DNA from: Allorhizobium borbori | GTDB taxonomy: Bacteria > Pseudomonadota > Alphaproteobacteria > Rhizobiales > Rhizobiaceae | NCBI RefSeq assembly: GCF_014196535.1 | Contig: NZ_JACIDU010000006.1 | Location: forward strand, 62,001-126,000 | Length of the DNA stretch: 64,000 bases | Reading direction: 5' to 3' | Part shown: piece after piece, positions 7,106 through 15,515 of the stretch | Position numbering within the stretch: the first letter of the stretch is position 1 | How the letters are laid out: each line of letters starts with the position of its first letter | Translations under genes and position numbers: made by a program | The notes under the pieces: generated by a model | What the model saw: only the letters and a program-made list of their open reading frames with translations | Told to the model about the DNA's origin: nothing | Databases searched by the model: none

Positions 7106-10000
7106 ATGACGACCGAAGCCCTGATCGATGCGGAAACGCTGCCGTATCTCGACATGACCGACCCCGATTTCTCCATCCGCTCGGATGTGGTGAATGCCGC
7201 GCGTGAGGCGAGCTGGTGCGCGCGCACCAATTACGGCCTTGCCGTTCTGCGCTACGATGAAGTGCACAAGCTGATGCGCGATGCGCGGCTGCGGCAGGGC
7301 AGCTATGCCTGGCCCAAGCTGAACGATGTGACCGGCCATTTCGCCACCTGGTGGGAAAACATGCTGCTGTCGCAGGAAGGGGCGAACCATGCCCGCCTGC
7401 GCCGCATGGCCAACCCGGCCTTTTCACCCAAGCTGGTCATAGCACTCCGGCCCGAATTCGCCAGGCTTGCCAATGAGCTGATCGATGGCTTCGTGGAGAG
7501 GGGCTCCTGCGAGTTCATGTCGGCCTTTGCCGAACCCTACGCCACCCGCGTCATCTGCATGCTGCTCGGCCTGCCGCATGACAAATGGCGGGAACTGGCC
7601 GATCTCGCAGCCGATATGGGGCTGGCGCTCGGCGTCACCTACAAGCAGGATCTCGCCACCGTCGAGGCCGCCACCGAAAAGATGTTCGGCTATGTGATGG
7701 CGCTGGTGGCGGAGATGCGCAAGCAGCCGCTTGGCGAGGATTTCCTGTCCATGCTGGTCAAGGCCAACATGGAAAGCACGGAAGCACTCTCCGATCAGGA
7801 ACTCTACGACATGATCGTGCTCGCCATCTTCGGTGGCATCGATACGACCCGCAACCAGTTGGGTCTGGCCATGGAAGTGTTCGCCAACCATCCCGACCAG
7901 TGGGCGCTGCTGGGCGACAATCCCGAGCTGGGCAAGGCTGCGGTGGAAGAGGTCATGCGTATCCGCCCGACCATTACCTGGGTCACGCGCGAGGCGGTGG
8001 AGGATTTCACCTATCAGGGCCTGACGATCAAGCGCGGCACCACCATTCACCTTTTCGGCCAGTCGGCGGCGTCCGATCCGCGCGCGTTCGATGATCCCTC
8101 CTTCAATATCGTCGCGGAACGCAAGCCGCATTTCGGCTTCGGCGGCGGCGCCCATCATTGCCTCGGTCACTTCATCGCCCGTGGCGACATGACGGAGGCG
8201 CTGGCCATCCTCGCCCACCGTATCCGCAATCCGGTCATCGGCGCGGAAGCCCGCTTCCTGCCCGATAGCGGCAATACCGGTCCGATCATCCTGCCGATGA
8301 CCTTCGATGCCGGCGAGCGCAAGGCCTTCATTCCGCCAAGCGCGGCGGCGCCGGTGGAACCAGCCCCCGCCGATGCCGCCTCCGGCCCGGCGGTTTCGCT
8401 GACCATTCTTTACGGTACCCAGACCGGCAATGCCGAACAGATGGCAACAGACATTGCCGGCATCGCCCGGTCCAAGGGGTTTGCCCCGCGCGTTCTCTCG
8501 CTCGATGCCTTGCCGCTCGATGAACTCAAGGGGCTGAAGCGCCTGCTGATCGTCACCTCCACCTATGGTCAGGGCGAAATGCCGGATACGGCGCGCAATT
8601 TCTGGGAAGCGGTGACGGCGGCGGATGCGCCGGATCTCGCCGGCCTTTCCTACACGCTGATGTCGATGGGCGACACCGGTTACGAAACCTTCTGTGCCGC
8701 CGGCCGTGCCATCGATGAGCGGCTACAGGCGCTCGGCGCGACCTGCCTCGAACCGCGCGTCGATTGCGACGTGAACTATGCGGCCATCGCCTTCCCCTGG
8801 GTGGAACGGGCGCTCGGCGTGCTGAAGACCGTCGAAGGTGAGGAAGCCGCCTTCACCGAAGCGGCAGGTGAGGGAATGCGGGCGAAGTGGACCCGCCGTA
8901 ATCCCTATGCCGCGAAGATCGCCGCCAACACGCGGCTTTCCGGTGCGTCGTCCCAGAAGGAGACGCGCCACATAGAAATCGATCTCGGCGAGAGCGGCCT
9001 CACTTATGAGGCGGGCGATTGCATCGGCGTCGTGCCGGTCAACGATCCCGCGCTGGTATCCGCCATCATGGCCGCCTTCGGCACCTGCGCCCATCAGCCG
9101 GTTCAGGGTTTCGACAAGCCGCTCGGCCCGCTTCTGGCCGAAGGTTTCGAACTGGGGCTGCCGTCGCGCGAACTCGTTGCGGAGGTGGCGAAGCGTTCGG
9201 GCGATGCGGATCTGAAGCATGTGCTGGAGCATGGCGACCGGCAGGCGCTCGATGCCTGGGTCCATGGCCGCGATGTGCTCGATCTCGTCACCATGCTGCC
9301 CACGGGTGCGTTGCCGCTCGCCGATTTCATCGGTCTGCTGAAGCCGTTGCAGCACAGGGCCTATTCCATCGCTTCCAGCCCGAAGGAACATCCCGGCACG
9401 CTTCACCTCACCGTGGCGGCGGTGCGTTACCATGCCCATGGTCGCGATCGCGGCGGCGTTGCCTCCACCTGGCTGGCCGATCGGGTGGCGGCGGGCGGCG
9501 CGGTGCCGATGTTCCTGTCGCCCAACCGCGCTTTCCGTTTGCCGGACAATGATGACGCCCCGGTCATCATGATCGGCCCCGGCACGGGGGTCGCCCCTTT
9601 CCGCGCCTTCCTGCAGGAACGCCGGGCGCGCGGCGCCAAGGGCCGCAACTGGTTGTTCTTCGGCGATCGTAACCGCGAGAGCGACTTTCTCTATGAGGCC
9701 GATTTTGCCGAATTCACACGTCAGGGCGTGCTGACACGGCTCGATCTCGCCTTCTCGCGCGATCAGGCCGAGAAGGTCTATGTCCAGACCCGCATGCGCG
9801 AGGCCGCCGCCGATCTCTTTGCGTGGCTGCAGGACGGCGCCTTCCTCTATGTCTGCGGCGATGCCACCCGCATGGCCGCCGATGTCGAGGCCGCGCTCAT
9901 CGAAATTGTCGCGTCCGAGGGCGGCATGAGCGCCACGGATGCCAGCGATTACGTCGAGGCGCTGCGCCGCGACAAGCGCTACCTGCGCGACGTCTATTGA
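7106..10000 (+). CDS. Self-sufficient cytochrome P450 fused to CysJ-like diflavin reductase
   Basis: A 964-residue monooxygenase predicted to hydroxylate its substrate with NADPH electrons through FAD and FMN in one chain. ATG 7106 follows GAGAGGG. Residues 1-400 are a bacterial-type P450: the I-helix has IFGGIDTTRNQLG (Asp near 246), the K-helix EVMRIRP, and the haem loop FGFGGGAHHCLG places the thiolate at Cys352. A Pro/Ala-rich linker (about 408-428) leads to a flavodoxin domain (ILYGTQTGNAEQMA), an FAD domain (RAYSIASSPKEHPG) and an NADPH domain (MIGPGTGVAPFRAFLQER). It ends in YLRDVY, like CysJ. It is shorter than P450 BM3, and its P450 part is of the soluble bacterial kind rather than the CYP102 kind. 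It leads the sigma-54 operon with ligases and an aldehyde dehydrogenase. The substrate is unknown; a gamma-glutamylated amine is possible. Confidence 0.9.
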   Translation: MTTEALIDAETLPYLDMTDPDFSIRSDVVNAAREASWCARTNYGLAVLRYDEVHKLMRDARLRQGSYAWPKLNDVTGHFATWWENMLLSQEGANHARLRRMANPAFSPKLVIALRPEFARLANELIDGFVERGSCEFMSAFAEPYATRVICMLLGLPHDKWRELADLAADMGLALGVTYKQDLATVEAATEKMFGYVMALVAEMRKQPLGEDFLSMLVKANMESTEALSDQELYDMIVLAIFGGIDTTRNQLGLAMEVFANHPDQWALLGDNPELGKAAVEEVMRIRPTITWVTREAVEDFTYQGLTIKRGTTIHLFGQSAASDPRAFDDPSFNIVAERKPHFGFGGGAHHCLGHFIARGDMTEALAILAHRIRNPVIGAEARFLPDSGNTGPIILPMTFDAGERKAFIPPSAAAPVEPAPADAASGPAVSLTILYGTQTGNAEQMATDIAGIARSKGFAPRVLSLDALPLDELKGLKRLLIVTSTYGQGEMPDTARNFWEAVTAADAPDLAGLSYTLMSMGDTGYETFCAAGRAIDERLQALGATCLEPRVDCDVNYAAIAFPWVERALGVLKTVEGEEAAFTEAAGEGMRAKWTRRNPYAAKIAANTRLSGASSQKETRHIEIDLGESGLTYEAGDCIGVVPVNDPALVSAIMAAFGTCAHQPVQGFDKPLGPLLAEGFELGLPSRELVAEVAKRSGDADLKHVLEHGDRQALDAWVHGRDVLDLVTMLPTGALPLADFIGLLKPLQHRAYSIASSPKEHPGTLHLTVAAVRYHAHGRDRGGVASTWLADRVAAGGAVPMFLSPNRAFRLPDNDDAPVIMIGPGTGVAPFRAFLQERRARGAKGRNWLFFGDRNRESDFLYEADFAEFTRQGVLTRLDLAFSRDQAEKVYVQTRMREAAADLFAWLQDGAFLYVCGDATRMAADVEAALIEIVASEGGMSATDASDYVEALRRDKRYLRDVY

Positions 10001-10020
10001 TCTGACCGAAAGACAGACCG

Positions 10021-10044
10021 CTTCGCGGCCCTGTCGCCGCGAAG
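10021..10044 (+). other. Intercistronic hairpin
   Basis: A perfect 9-bp stem (CTTCGCGGC / GCCGCGAAG) with a 6-base loop lies between the P450 stop and the next gene. No T-tract follows, so it is more likely an mRNA-stabilising or processing hairpin than a terminator. Confidence 0.5.
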
Positions 10045-10076
10045 TCCTCCACCGCCAAAACCAACCGGAGTTCTTC

Positions 10077-11399
10077 ATGACCGATCTGACAAAACTTGCC
10101 GAACGGCTGGAACGCGAAGGCATCGACGTGCTGCATGTCGGCCTGTTCGATTACGCCAGCATGTTCCGCGAACGCCGCCTGCGCCGCGAACAGTTTCTCG
10201 CCTGGGCGCGCGATCCGCGCTTTTCCAACACGCTGCCCCATTGGGACAGTGCCGATAACCTGTTCGGCGGTGGACCCTATCTCACCGAGGCGCTGTCGCT
10301 CGATCTGGGGTCGCTGCGTCCCTACGGCTTCGAGCCGAAGGCGGCGACGCTCATTGCCGAATATGCCGGCGATAATGCAGGGCTTCTGCCGCGCGACGTG
10401 CTGCGCAGGCAGATCGAGCGGGCCGATGCCATGGGCTACGAGGTGCGCGCCGCCTTCGAATTCGAGGTGATCTTCCTTGAAGAAGATGCCGCCAGCCTGC
10501 GCGACAAGGGCTTTGCCGGTCTTTCCACCTTCATGCCGGAAAACAAGTGCTGGTCGGGCCAGACGGCAGCCGATCAGGCCGAGTTCGTCGCCGCACTGGA
10601 GCGCGCCATTCTCGATCACGGCGTTTCGCTGTTTGCGGTGGCCGGCGAGCTTGGCCCCGGCTGCTTCGAGGCGACGCTCGCCGCCGAAACGCCGATGAAG
10701 GCCGCCGATGACGCCGCCTTCTTCCGCGTCGCCGCCCGCTCCTTCGCCCGCAGCCGCGGCATGACGGCAAGCTTCATGGCCTCCATGGGCGCACCGTTCC
10801 CCGGCATTGGCGGCCATGTCGTGCTGTCGCTGTGGGACAAGGAAACCGGCAGGAACCTCTTTGCCGATCCCGCCGGCACCACCAATGCGCTGGCACGGCA
10901 GTTCATCGGCGGCATGGCGCGGCTGACCCCGGAGGCCTTCGCGCTCGCGGCCCATACCGTCAACGCCTATCGCCGTTTCGCACCGGGGTCCTGGGCGCCG
11001 AAATCCGTCACCTGGGCGGAATATACCTTCACCACCGCCGTCCGTTCCGTGCCGAATACGGAAGACAGCGCCCGCCTCGAATTCCGCTTGCCGGGGGCCG
11101 ATTGCAACCCGCACCTGACACTGGCGCTGGCGCTTGCCGGCGGTCTCGACGGCATTGCGGAAGGGCTGACCCCGCCGGATGCCACGCCCTTCGGCGGTCC
11201 CGATGACATTCCGCCCGGCGCCACCCGCCTGCCGCGCGACCTGAAGGATGCCGCCGAGCGGCTGAAGGCCAGCACACAGGCGAAGAACGCCTTTGGTGAC
11301 GCCTTTGTCCAGCATTTCGCCCATGCCTGCGAAGTCGAGCATGCAAGCCTCGCCAAGGCCGTCAGCGCGGCCGAGCTTGCCCGTTACCTCGAAGGCTGA
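10077..11399 (+). CDS. Glutamine-synthetase-like gamma-glutamyl ligase A
   Basis: A 440-residue member of the GS catalytic fold starting at ATG 10077, behind CCGGAG. Visible landmarks are AAFEFEVIF (metal Glu pair), GPGCFEATLA (where typical GS has GQxE), IGGHVVLSLWD (His of the GSGMH-type motif), NAYRRFAPGSW (substrate Arg loop) and SARLEFRLPGADCNP. The usual N-R-x-x-x-x-R segment is altered (TTAVRSVPNTEDSARLEFR). Such divergent GS paralogues, including gamma-glutamylpolyamine, gamma-glutamylanilide and gamma-glutamylisopropylamide synthetases, ligate glutamate to amines with ATP. That role, rather than ammonium assimilation, is inferred from the P450, aldehyde dehydrogenase and amidotransferase around it. 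It is one of three GS paralogues in the window. Confidence 0.82.
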   Translation: MTDLTKLAERLEREGIDVLHVGLFDYASMFRERRLRREQFLAWARDPRFSNTLPHWDSADNLFGGGPYLTEALSLDLGSLRPYGFEPKAATLIAEYAGDNAGLLPRDVLRRQIERADAMGYEVRAAFEFEVIFLEEDAASLRDKGFAGLSTFMPENKCWSGQTAADQAEFVAALERAILDHGVSLFAVAGELGPGCFEATLAAETPMKAADDAAFFRVAARSFARSRGMTASFMASMGAPFPGIGGHVVLSLWDKETGRNLFADPAGTTNALARQFIGGMARLTPEAFALAAHTVNAYRRFAPGSWAPKSVTWAEYTFTTAVRSVPNTEDSARLEFRLPGADCNPHLTLALALAGGLDGIAEGLTPPDATPFGGPDDIPPGATRLPRDLKDAAERLKASTQAKNAFGDAFVQHFAHACEVEHASLAKAVSAAELARYLEG

Positions 11400-11446
11400 A
11401 CCCCGGTCCGCCCAACACAACAAAATCCAAAGAGGAGAACTTTAGA

Positions 11447-12934
11447 ATGTCCATGAACCCCGATTGCGATCTTTACCGCGAACTCCACGACCCGCTGCGG
11501 CAGGAGCGCGTGGCCCGCGTGGCCGAAAAGATCAAGTCGCTCGGCATCGAGTATATCTACTATCAATATGTCTCGATCACCGGCCGTGTGCTCGGCAAGG
11601 CGGTTCCGGCCCGGCACTGGGCCAACAATGCCCGCAAGGGTGTGCAGACCTGGATGGGTGGCGTCACCAATGTCGATACTGACATGAACGGCAGCCTCTA
11701 CGGCTTTTCCGCCAATGACGGCGAAGTTCTGGCCCTGCCGGACCCGGAAACCTTCTGCCAGCTTCCCTGGGACAAGAGCATTGCGCGCGTGTTCTGCACC
11801 CTGTTCTACGGCCTGGAAGACGCCAATAACCCCGGTGGTTACTTCGAATGCGACGTACGCGGCAACCTCAAGCGTTTCGACCGCGAATTCCGCGAGAAGC
11901 ATAACGGGCTTCATCTGCGCGTCGGCATGGAGCCGGAAATGCTGTGGCTGAAGAAGAATCCGGAAGGCTCAGCCGTTCCCTATTCCGGCATCACCGAGCC
12001 CTATGCCTACCATATCGGCCAGTTCGAATCCGCCCGCGCGGTGTGGAAGCAGGTCTATGAATATGCCCACGCCATGGGGCTCGACATGATCCAGGGCGAT
12101 GTGGAAGACGCGCCGGGCCTGCTGGAACTCAACTTCGCCTTCGACGATGCCGTGCGCACCTGCGACCGCCTGACCACCTATCGCCAGATCTGCAACGAGG
12201 TGGCCCGCCAGCATGGCCTTATCGCCTGCTTCATGGCCAAGCCCATGATGGGCGTTCCGGCCAATGGCTGCCACCACAATTGCTCGATCTGGTCGGGCGG
12301 CGAGCCGCAGGTCCAGCAGCTCGTGTCCGGCGAACTGCCGGGCATGGAAGAGGTGTTCACCTACACCAGAGGCGGCGTCAACGAGTTCGAGAACAAGGAA
12401 GGCGGCTGGCTGCCGACCGAACTCGGCCACCATGCGCTTGGCGGCGCGCTGAAGCATATCGGTGCGCTGACCGCTATCGGCGCCTCGACGGTGAACTCCT
12501 ACCGTCGCTTTGCCGATGTCGGCCTCTGGGCTCCGATCGGCGCCAACTGGGGCCTGCAGAACCGCTCCTGCACCATCCGCATTTCCGCGCCGGACCGCTT
12601 TGAATTCCGCGCCGTCGATGCCATGGTGAACCAGCATATGTTCTGCGCTGCGCTCATCAAGGCGCTGGATGACGGCCTGACCAACAAGATCGATCCCGGC
12701 GCACCGGAGGACCGCAACGTGGTGGAAGTGATGAAGGCCGGCGGCCATGTCGATCTCATCCCGCTCAACCTCAATGAAGCCCTCGATGCGCTCAAGAACG
12801 ACGATCTCGTTCTCGAAGCCATGCCGGGCCGTCTCTACGAACTCTACGACCTGATGAAGCGCGACGACTGGAAGCGCTTCCTCAAGGAAGTGACCAATTG
12901 GGACATGGAACGCTACATGGATTACCTGCCCTGA
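11447..12934 (+). CDS. Glutamine-synthetase-like gamma-glutamyl ligase B
   Basis: A 495-residue GS-fold ligase beginning at ATG 11447 behind AGAGGAGAA. Key GS elements are retained: RVGMEPEMLWL (metal Glu), GLLELNFAF (Glu of GQxE), NGCHHNCSIWSGG (His of the phosphate/metal loop), NSYRRFADVG (substrate Arg), NRSCTIRI (ATP/phosphate Arg) and RFEFRAVD. The N-terminal grasp region is IYYQYVSITGRVLGKAVPA. The chain is longer than ligase A and the two share little besides the fold motifs. They may form a heteromer or act on different steps. It is co-transcribed with the P450 and the aldehyde dehydrogenase. Substrate unassigned. Confidence 0.85.
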   Translation: MSMNPDCDLYRELHDPLRQERVARVAEKIKSLGIEYIYYQYVSITGRVLGKAVPARHWANNARKGVQTWMGGVTNVDTDMNGSLYGFSANDGEVLALPDPETFCQLPWDKSIARVFCTLFYGLEDANNPGGYFECDVRGNLKRFDREFREKHNGLHLRVGMEPEMLWLKKNPEGSAVPYSGITEPYAYHIGQFESARAVWKQVYEYAHAMGLDMIQGDVEDAPGLLELNFAFDDAVRTCDRLTTYRQICNEVARQHGLIACFMAKPMMGVPANGCHHNCSIWSGGEPQVQQLVSGELPGMEEVFTYTRGGVNEFENKEGGWLPTELGHHALGGALKHIGALTAIGASTVNSYRRFADVGLWAPIGANWGLQNRSCTIRISAPDRFEFRAVDAMVNQHMFCAALIKALDDGLTNKIDPGAPEDRNVVEVMKAGGHVDLIPLNLNEALDALKNDDLVLEAMPGRLYELYDLMKRDDWKRFLKEVTNWDMERYMDYLP

Positions 12935-12945
12935 CCCCCCCTTTA

Positions 12946-12968
12946 CGGCGGGCGGATGCCGCCCGCCG
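12946..12968 (+). other. Intercistronic hairpin
   Basis: A perfect 10-bp stem (CGGCGGGCGG / CCGCCCGCCG) with a 3-base loop lies 12 bases after the stop of ligase B. It has no T-tract. It probably protects the upstream mRNA or separates expression of the aldehyde dehydrogenase. Confidence 0.5.
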
Positions 12969-12996
12969 CCGCCAACAACGACAAGAGAGAGGAACT

Positions 12997-14424
12997 ATGT
13001 CCAACCATCTGAAATTCTACATCAACGGCGCCTGGGTCGATCCGGTCGTTCCCGCCACGCTCGACGTCATCGACCCGTCTACCGAAGAGGCCTATACGCA
13101 GATTTCCGTCGGCTCGAGGGCGGATGTGGACAAGGCCGTGGCCGCTGCCAAGGCGGCTTTCCCGTCCTTCTCGCAGACCCCGGTGGCCGAGCGTCTGGCG
13201 CTCCTGAAGAAGATCCTTGAAGTCTACAACAAGCGGTTCGAGGATATTGCGCAGGCCGTCAGCCATGAAATGGGCGCACCGATCACCTTTGCCCGCGAAG
13301 CCCAGGCCTGGGCCGGCCGCGCCCACATGGAATCGACCATTGCCGGCCTCGAAAGCTTCGAGTTCACCGAAAAGCGCGGGGCAACCACCATCGTCAAGGA
13401 ACCGATCGGCGTCGTGGCGCTGATCACGCCGTGGAACTGGCCGCTCAACCAGATCGTCTGCAAGGTGGCGCCTGCCATTGCCACGGGCTGCACGGTCGTT
13501 CTGAAGCCCTCGGAAATCGCGCCGATCTCCGGCATCGTCTGGGCCGAAATCATGGAAGAGGCGGGCGTCCCGAAGGGCGTGTTCAACCTCGTCAACGGCA
13601 CGGGCCCCGATGTCGGCCAGATCATGGCCGGCCATCCGGATGTGGACATGGTGTCGTTCACCGGCTCCACCCGTGCCGGCATCATCGTGGCGAAGACCGC
13701 CGCCGATACGGTGAAGCGCGTGGCGCAGGAACTGGGCGGCAAGTCCGCCAACATCGTCCTGCCCGATGCCGACATCGAAACGGCGGTGCGCAAGGGTGTT
13801 CAGGCCTGCTTCGGCAATACCGGCCAGTCCTGCGATGCGCCGACCCGCATGCTGGTTCCCGCCGACCGCCACGAGGAAGCGCTGGGCTATGCCAAGTCCG
13901 AAGCCGAAACCTTCACCGTGGGCGATACGCGCGACGAGGCGACCATCCTCGGCCCGCTCGTCTCGCAACTCCAGTTCGACAAGGTGCAGCGCCTCATCGA
14001 GGCCGGTATCAAGGAAGGCGCGACGCTCGTTGCCGGTGGCCTTGGCCGTCCGGAAGGCGTCAACCGCGGCTATTACGTGCGCCCGACCGTGTTCGGCGGC
14101 GTGACCAACGACATGACCATCGCGCGCGAGGAAATCTTCGGCCCCGTTCTCTCCATCCTGCCCTACAAGGATGAGGATGAAGCCGTCGCCATCGCCAACG
14201 ACACGGTTTACGGGCTGGCCGCCTATGTGCAGTCGGAAAATCTCGACCATGCCCGCGCCATCGCGCTGAAAATGCGCGCCGGCTCGGTCTATCTCAACTA
14301 TCCGGACTGGGACACGATGGCCCCGTTCGGCGGTTACAAGCAGTCGGGCAATGGTCGCGAATATGCCGATTGGGGCATTCACGACTTCCTCGAAATCAAG
14401 GGTATCGTCGGTTACGGCGAATAA
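12997..14424 (+). CDS. NAD(P)-dependent aldehyde dehydrogenase
   Basis: A 475-residue ALDH-superfamily enzyme starting at ATG 12997 behind GAGAGAGGA. It oxidises an aldehyde to its acid. The fold marks are complete: ITPWNWPLNQI and VLKPSE (cofactor site), FTGSTRAG, the general-base motif ELGGKSANIVLPDAD, the catalytic Cys in NTGQSCDAPTRM, REEIFGPVLSI and the C-terminal PFGGYKQSGNGRE. It is last in the sigma-54 operon, so its likely substrate is the aldehyde formed after P450 hydroxylation or further oxidation of a gamma-glutamyl amine. That mirrors the ligase-oxidase-dehydrogenase-hydrolase order of the Puu and Ipu routes (inference). Confidence 0.92.
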   Translation: MSNHLKFYINGAWVDPVVPATLDVIDPSTEEAYTQISVGSRADVDKAVAAAKAAFPSFSQTPVAERLALLKKILEVYNKRFEDIAQAVSHEMGAPITFAREAQAWAGRAHMESTIAGLESFEFTEKRGATTIVKEPIGVVALITPWNWPLNQIVCKVAPAIATGCTVVLKPSEIAPISGIVWAEIMEEAGVPKGVFNLVNGTGPDVGQIMAGHPDVDMVSFTGSTRAGIIVAKTAADTVKRVAQELGGKSANIVLPDADIETAVRKGVQACFGNTGQSCDAPTRMLVPADRHEEALGYAKSEAETFTVGDTRDEATILGPLVSQLQFDKVQRLIEAGIKEGATLVAGGLGRPEGVNRGYYVRPTVFGGVTNDMTIAREEIFGPVLSILPYKDEDEAVAIANDTVYGLAAYVQSENLDHARAIALKMRAGSVYLNYPDWDTMAPFGGYKQSGNGREYADWGIHDFLEIKGIVGYGE

Positions 14425-14433
14425 GGCTGAGTG

Positions 14434-14457
14434 GACGGCGTGGGCAACCGCGCCGTC
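14434..14457 (+). terminator. Possible weak terminator after the sigma-54 operon
   Basis: A hairpin with stem GACGGCG / CGCCGTC lies 10 bases after the aldehyde dehydrogenase stop. Only TTCTCC follows, so it is at best a weak intrinsic terminator. It sits just before the VapBC operator. Confidence 0.4.
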
Positions 14458-14464
14458 TTCTCCT

Positions 14465-14517
14465 GATGGCTAGCCATCCGTTGCCATCTTGATGGCTGGC
14501 ACCTTTGCGCCTATATT
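14465..14517 (+). promoter_or_regulatory. vapBC promoter with tandem palindromic operator
   Basis: Two inverted repeats made from the same 6-mer stand 4 bases apart: GATGGCTAGCCATC (14465-14478, a perfect palindrome) and GCCATCTTGATGGC (14483-14496). The second overlaps a -35-like TTGATG (14489-14494), followed after exactly 17 bases by TATATT (14512-14517). This is the layout expected for VapB/VapBC autorepression. Confidence 0.75.
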
Positions 14518-14537
14518 GACTGCAAAGGAGAACGACC

Positions 14538-14786
14538 ATGGCAGAACCGCAACTTTCCGTGCGTAGCGCCCGCGCCCGCGATCTGGCGCATCGTCTGGCC
14601 CGGCGCGAGAACCGCTCGATTGCCGATATCGTCGAGCGCGCGCTGGAAGCCTACGAGGTGCGCGAGGCCGGTCGTGAGCCCGCCCACCAGTTCTATCGCC
14701 GCGTTTCCGATGCCTTCGGCACGGAGATCGATCTGGAAACGACGATCCGCGACCATCGCACGCCGAATACGGGTCTCGACCTGTGA
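14538..14786 (+). CDS. vapB: VapB/FitA-like ribbon-helix-helix antitoxin
   Basis: An 82-residue antitoxin behind AAAGGAG. Residues 5-45 (QLSVRSARARDLAHRLARR then SIADIVERALEAYE) have the strand-helix-helix pattern of Rv0623/FitA-type DNA-binding antitoxins. The acidic, less ordered tail would bind and block the toxin. The stop overlaps the toxin's GTG start (GTGA), so translation is coupled. It should bind the paired palindromes just upstream. Confidence 0.82.
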   Translation: MAEPQLSVRSARARDLAHRLARRENRSIADIVERALEAYEVREAGREPAHQFYRRVSDAFGTEIDLETTIRDHRTPNTGLDL

Positions 14787-15196
14787 TCTTTCTCGATACC
14801 AACGTCATCTCGGAAACGCTGAAAAAGACGCCCGACGAGAATGTCATTGCCTGGCTGGTGCGGTTCGATGCGGAACTGGCGCTGCCGACCGTCACGCTCG
14901 CGGAAATTGCCTTCGGCATCCAGAAGATCCGGCCCGACGAGCGCGCCAACCGGCTGGAACAGGGGCTTTCCGACTGGCGTCGCCGCTTTGCCGGGCGCAT
15001 TTTCGGCCTGACCGAAGAGGCGGCAATGGCCTATGGCGAGATCATGGGCCGCGCCGTGCGCGAGGGACGCCCCATGTCGGCGCAGGACGGCATGATCGCT
15101 GCGATTGCCGCCGTCCATGGCGGGCGGCTTGCCACCCGCAACCTGCGGGATTTCACCGGAACGGGCCTTGATCTTGTCGACCCCTGGACCTTTTGA
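14783..15196 (+). CDS. vapC: VapC-type PIN-domain ribonuclease toxin
   Basis: A 137-residue PIN-domain protein with a GTG start overlapping the antitoxin stop. The acidic Mg-binding residues are visible in order: IFLDTNVISE (Asp), TLAEIAFGI (Glu), SAQDGMIAAIA (Asp) and the terminal ATRNLRDF. VapC toxins cleave tRNA or rRNA. The exact target cannot be read from sequence. Length is normal and the module appears intact. Confidence 0.88.
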   Translation: MIFLDTNVISETLKKTPDENVIAWLVRFDAELALPTVTLAEIAFGIQKIRPDERANRLEQGLSDWRRRFAGRIFGLTEEAAMAYGEIMGRAVREGRPMSAQDGMIAAIAAVHGGRLATRNLRDFTGTGLDLVDPWTF

Positions 15197-15207
15197 CGCG
15201 ACGGCGA

Positions 15208-15417
15208 TCAGTCGTCCTGCAACAGTCCGTCAAAGACTTCCAGCATCGTATCGACAATCGCCTGTCCCAGTGCATTGGCCGCCGCCGCGATCTTGTCTTC
15301 GTCGGCATCGCGTGCGGCCAGGGCAAGGTTTGCCCCTTCTTCGGCGATGATCGCGCTGGCGCGCTCGATCGCCCATTGCGCGAAATCCGCACGGTTCTCG
15401 ATAGTCGTGGTTTCCAT
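15208..15417 (-). CDS. Small acidic hypothetical protein
   Basis: A possible 69-residue protein from ATG 15417 (a TTG at 15447 would add 10 residues). It is strongly acidic and Ala-rich, helical in pattern (FAQWAIERASAIIAEEGANL) and ends LLQDD. It lies about 100 bases beyond the allophanate hydrolase on the same strand and is convergent with vapC. No family is recognised and no clear ribosome site is seen, so it may or may not be real. Confidence 0.35.
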   Translation of the reverse strand: METTTIENRADFAQWAIERASAIIAEEGANLALAARDADEDKIAAAANALGQAIVDTMLEVFDGLLQDD

Positions 15418-15515
15418 GGCCGAAGCGTCCGTTGTTGAGAGAGACAATGCGACGGGTATATCGACCGGCGATGGATTAATCCACGCCCGTCAATCGATGT
15501 TGCCGTTCATGAATC

